From contig CALCOQ010000249.1 in assembly GCA_937897005.1 (NCBI GenBank), forward strand, positions 1 to 8,628: DNA of 8,628 bases. Reading direction: 5' to 3'. A program made the position numbers and the translations under genes. The notes below the pieces were generated by a model. That model did not search any database. It saw nothing but the letters and a program-made list of their open reading frames with translations, and was not told the DNA's origin. The stretch's first letter is position 1, and each line of letters starts with the position of its first letter. This stretch comes from an uncultured euryarchaeote (GTDB lineage: Archaea; Thermoplasmatota; Poseidoniia; Poseidoniales; Poseidoniaceae). Positions 6,126 through 8,628 of the stretch are shown one piece after another.

Positions 6126-7721
6126 TCAAGGCAGGCCAACCAATTTGCGTAAACTCGGGGCGACCTTGAGTAATGGAACGGCAAGACCACCCGCCTTTCC
6201 AGCCTTTCCTGAATACTGTTTCAATGCTTGAGAAATGTTCTTTGACACAGATGTTCGCATTGTTCTACCTTGAATGATGTTTCCATCTTCATCCTTGAGA
6301 ATCACTTGTGTATCAAAAATCCCTTTCCGCACTGGCTGCATCGATAACCATATCACTGAACCACAATCCAATGCCTCGCCCATGGTGTGAATCAAATCAT
6401 CATCTCCTTCTTTTCTGATCTGGATTGAATCGCCCTTTGGTAGATGGACTGTTTGTTCTGAGTCAAAGGTGAGTTTGATAGATTGTGTCTGAGGCTCAAA
6501 GCCAGATGAAATGACTTCAATCTGATAAACATCTTTGCTATCCAACAAACTTGCGATATATATCATCAAATTGACTTGATCTCCGTGTACTTGCCTATCG
6601 ACTTCAGAATCAAAAATAAATGGTTTGTTCTTTAATTCTTTCAATTGATTCATCAGTCGATGTTCCAACCTGTCGATGGTAAGGAAAAATGAAGGGTTGT
6701 GCTCTCTTGTGAGGTCAAAGAGATGGTGAATCATCTCAACATTGAATATCTCGTGATTCATGATTCCTGGCACGGTATCGGGCGGATATATCTCTTCCAA
6801 TTCCTTTGCTACTTCTTCTCTTTCCATCACTCCTTCTTGATTCATATGATACAAGAACAGCGTTCTTTCAATCGCCTCGATTTCGGATATTTGTTCAATG
6901 GATAATGCACTGATCTCACGGATGTATTGATTCCATCTGTTCGCGAGACCAGGTTCCATCATATACAGAAGAATCTGGCTGAATGGAGCTGTCAAAAGTG
7001 TGGGGTGGCCAGATGGTATGTATGTAGCGAGTAGACCAGTTGGTTCAGATGCATCAAAATCCTTTGTTGGGTCCATGACTGCAGCCATCCAAACCAAGAT
7101 TGATAGTCCTGTTCCGATGGCTACCAACATCGCAAAAACAAATGGTGCTGGTTCTGAAGTTGAAAATTCAAGCATTTCATTCCAAGCAAAGGGTGGCGTC
7201 AGAAAAAGAGAGCCGAATAAGGTCAAGAGATAACAAAGAATGGCTAGAATTCCGAACACACGGTGGGAGATTGCTTGCATGTGTTCATCTTTCAGGGTTG
7301 AAGAAACCTGGTCATATCCTTCCAAGGATTTGAAGGGTTGTCCCTTTCTGCGTGCGATGATGCCTTGCATCTCAAATCCTGCTCGCGTCAATTTCAATCC
7401 GCGGGCTCGTTTTGCCAAAAGAATCTGCCACAATACCTGTCCAAACAATATCAGAACCAACATGATTGAGAATTGAGAGATCTTGGTGTCGATGGAAAAA
7501 ATAGATGGATCCACCTGATAGATGATCCCAGCAGCGATAACAGGAATTGGCATCAATCGATTTATCCAAACTCCCATTCCAGTATTGAACTGAAATATCT
7601 CGCGTTCTTCTTTCCGGACCTCCGTCAATTTCATTTCAAGGGCTTCTGTTGAAGACCCTACGCTGAAAATATCTGCGTAATCACCGGAATCATGGTTTCC
7701 GGGGGGGGTTTCGCCGCTCAT
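6126..7721 (-). CDS. Four-helix membrane protein of unknown function with large soluble C-terminal region
   Basis: A 531-residue protein I do not recognise. The first 45 residues are polar and start with a probably disordered segment. Four hydrophobic segments follow at about 55-71, 83-103, 154-174 and 192-215, arranged as two hairpins separated by a basic loop (KRARGLKLTRAG, 104-115, and IARRKGQPFK, 122-131); by the positive-inside rule this loop and both termini should be cytoplasmic. From about 216 to the end the protein is soluble: a helical, acidic stretch (265-365, with EIEAIERT and EEVAKELEEIYP), a part that looks beta-rich (about 400-480), and a basic glycine/alanine/lysine-rich tail (500-531). 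No catalytic motif, cysteine cluster or nucleotide-binding site was found. It starts 25 bases after uvrA and ends 78 bases before purSL. ATG 7721 lacks a Shine-Dalgarno; Met30 (7634) is an alternative start that would remove the homopolymer-encoded TPP segment. Confidence 0.75.
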   Translation of the reverse strand: MSGETPPGNHDSGDYADIFSVGSSTEALEMKLTEVRKEEREIFQFNTGMGVWINRLMPIPVIAAGIIYQVDPSIFSIDTKISQFSIMLVLILFGQVLWQILLAKRARGLKLTRAGFEMQGIIARRKGQPFKSLEGYDQVSSTLKDEHMQAISHRVFGILAILCYLLTLFGSLFLTPPFAWNEMLEFSTSEPAPFVFAMLVAIGTGLSILVWMAAVMDPTKDFDASEPTGLLATYIPSGHPTLLTAPFSQILLYMMEPGLANRWNQYIREISALSIEQISEIEAIERTLFLYHMNQEGVMEREEVAKELEEIYPPDTVPGIMNHEIFNVEMIHHLFDLTREHNPSFFLTIDRLEHRLMNQLKELKNKPFIFDSEVDRQVHGDQVNLMIYIASLLDSKDVYQIEVISSGFEPQTQSIKLTFDSEQTVHLPKGDSIQIRKEGDDDLIHTMGEALDCGSVIWLSMQPVRKGIFDTQVILKDEDGNIIQGRTMRTSVSKNISQALKQYSGKAGKAGGLAVPLLKVAPSLRKLVGLP

Positions 7722-7746
7722 GGTCAGACGAAGGGGGGCTGTCGCA

Positions 7747-8628
7747 TCATGGCTTCGGTGAGGAAGGATGATTCTTCAAACACTGTCCTGTGTGGCTTGT
7801 TTTACTCTTGATTATGGTGGTTGGTGGGCCTTCTGCAACTATGCGGCCGCCTCCTCCTCCTCCTTCGGGACCAAGATCGATTATCCAATCCGCACTCTTC
7901 ACAACATCGAGATGGTGTTCGATGACGATAACAGAATGGCCTCTGTCTCTTAATCTGAAAAGCACTGAAATCAATTGCTCTGTATCTGATAGTGAAAGCC
8001 CAGTCGTTGGTTCATCAAGTATGTACAATGTGTGCTTATGTGGAGGCCTCTTCAATTCACTAGCAAGTTTCACTCTTTGAGCTTCGCCCCCACTCAGTGT
8101 TGTTGCTGGTTGGCCTAATCTGATGTATCCCAGACCAACGTCATTCAGGGTTGAAAGTGTGCGATGTAATTTCTTATGGTTCTGGAAGAATTTTTCTGCT
8201 TGAGCAACTGACATTTCAAGAATATCGTAAATCGTTTTCCCTTTCCACTCTACTTCAAGGGTCTCTCTGGTATATCTCGTGCCTTTGCAGATATCACAAG
8301 TCATCCATACATCAGGAAGGAAATTCATCTCTAACTTGATGGAGCCGCCTCCTTTGCAGGACTCGCATCTCCCTCCTTTCACATTGAAGGAGAAATGTCC
8401 GGGTTTGTATCCTCTTTCTTTAGATATAGGGGTGTTTGAGAATATTTTGCGGATTTCATCGAATGCTTTGGTGTATGTTGCCGGATTGGAGCGGGGGGTT
8501 CTACCAATTGGAGATTGATCGATGATGATGACTTTGTCAACCAGATCCAACCCTTCGATGGATCCATGCTTTCCTGGTGGTTTATCAGAACCTTGAGTGT
8601 GTTGTAACAGTGCAGGCCCAAGTATTCC
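7747..8628 (-). CDS. uvrA: UvrABC excision nuclease subunit A, C-terminal part (N-terminus beyond right edge)
   Basis: The last 293 residues of UvrA, the ATPase that finds bulky DNA lesions and loads UvrB in nucleotide excision repair. The frame stays open to the edge of the window, so the true start is outside. Seen in order (numbered from the edge): DQSPIGRTPRSNPATYT (37-53); the C-terminal zinc module with CESC (88-91) and CDIC (111-114); the ABC signature LSGGEAQRVKLASEL (178-192); Walker B LYILDEPTTGL (201-211); and the H-loop in VIVIEHHLDVV, followed by DWIIDLGPEGG and a short tail. This is the second nucleotide-binding domain and looks intact. In the glycine-rich loop after LGPEG a GGA codon run gives six glycines in a row where E. 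coli UvrA has GGSGGG. The stop lies 25 bases before the membrane-protein ATG. Confidence 0.97.
   Translation of the reverse strand, partial: GILGPALLQHTQGSDKPPGKHGSIEGLDLVDKVIIIDQSPIGRTPRSNPATYTKAFDEIRKIFSNTPISKERGYKPGHFSFNVKGGRCESCKGGGSIKLEMNFLPDVWMTCDICKGTRYTRETLEVEWKGKTIYDILEMSVAQAEKFFQNHKKLHRTLSTLNDVGLGYIRLGQPATTLSGGEAQRVKLASELKRPPHKHTLYILDEPTTGLSLSDTEQLISVLFRLRDRGHSVIVIEHHLDVVKSADWIIDLGPEGGGGGGRIVAEGPPTTIIKSKTSHTGQCLKNHPSSPKP

Noticed and set aside
7724..7747. Seven-codon open frame whose ATG overlaps the uvrA stop (TGATG)
   Set aside because: It ends in TGA two bases before the membrane-protein ATG. It could be a coupling mini-ORF, but it is too short to support, and it cannot be brought into the downstream frame by slippage in the C8 run because its stop comes first.
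1..8628. Mobile elements, CRISPR repeats, tRNA or rRNA genes, toxin-antitoxin or defence modules
   Set aside because: Reading both strands showed no repeat arrays, transposase or integrase motifs, or tRNA-like cloverleaf. The gaps between genes are too short (25-89 bases) to hide one.

Overview
The window reads as a dense piece of chromosome. Six genes fill almost all of it; the longest gap is about 90 bases. No tRNA, rRNA, CRISPR array, transposase or phage gene was seen. An archaeal source is the best guess, possibly a marine Thermoplasmatota lineage such as Marine Group II/III. The reasons are a membrane M50 peptidase whose HEIGH motif runs into YGCWAEFRA, a pattern I associate with archaeal proteins, a stand-alone AlaX editing enzyme, mostly poor or absent ribosome-binding sites, and a minimal-spacer layout. 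This placement is inference from remembered family features; UvrA and the purine genes also occur in bacteria.

Layout. On the left, a minus-strand membrane metallopeptidase (1-530, running off the left edge) is divergent from a plus-strand zinc-ribbon protein of unknown function (620-1321). That gene ends back to back with the first of a long run of minus-strand genes. In their transcription order, from right to left, these are: the C-terminal part of uvrA (7747-8628, running off the right edge), a four-helix membrane protein of unknown function (6126-7721), a purS-purL fusion (3024-6047), purQ (2104-3024, overlapping purSL by one base), and alaX (1322-2065).

Function. PurSL and PurQ together make the complete FGAM synthase of purine biosynthesis: PurQ releases ammonia from glutamine and PurL uses it with ATP to amidate FGAR. 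Their TGATG overlap and the strong Shine-Dalgarno-like sequence formed by a G7 run point to coupled translation, which fits a complex that needs matched subunits. AlaX clears mischarged tRNA-Ala and follows purQ by 38 bases, so it may share the transcript. UvrA (excision repair) and the membrane protein lie upstream and may or may not belong to the same transcript. A perfect 7-bp inverted repeat sits just in front of purSL and is the best regulatory candidate for the purine genes.

Most of the window is housekeeping. I do not see a convincing new defence, mobile or biosynthetic system. The items most worth a second look are the purSL/purQ junction, where one slip in a G7 run would fuse the two subunits into one chain, the two palindromes, and the two unrecognised proteins.
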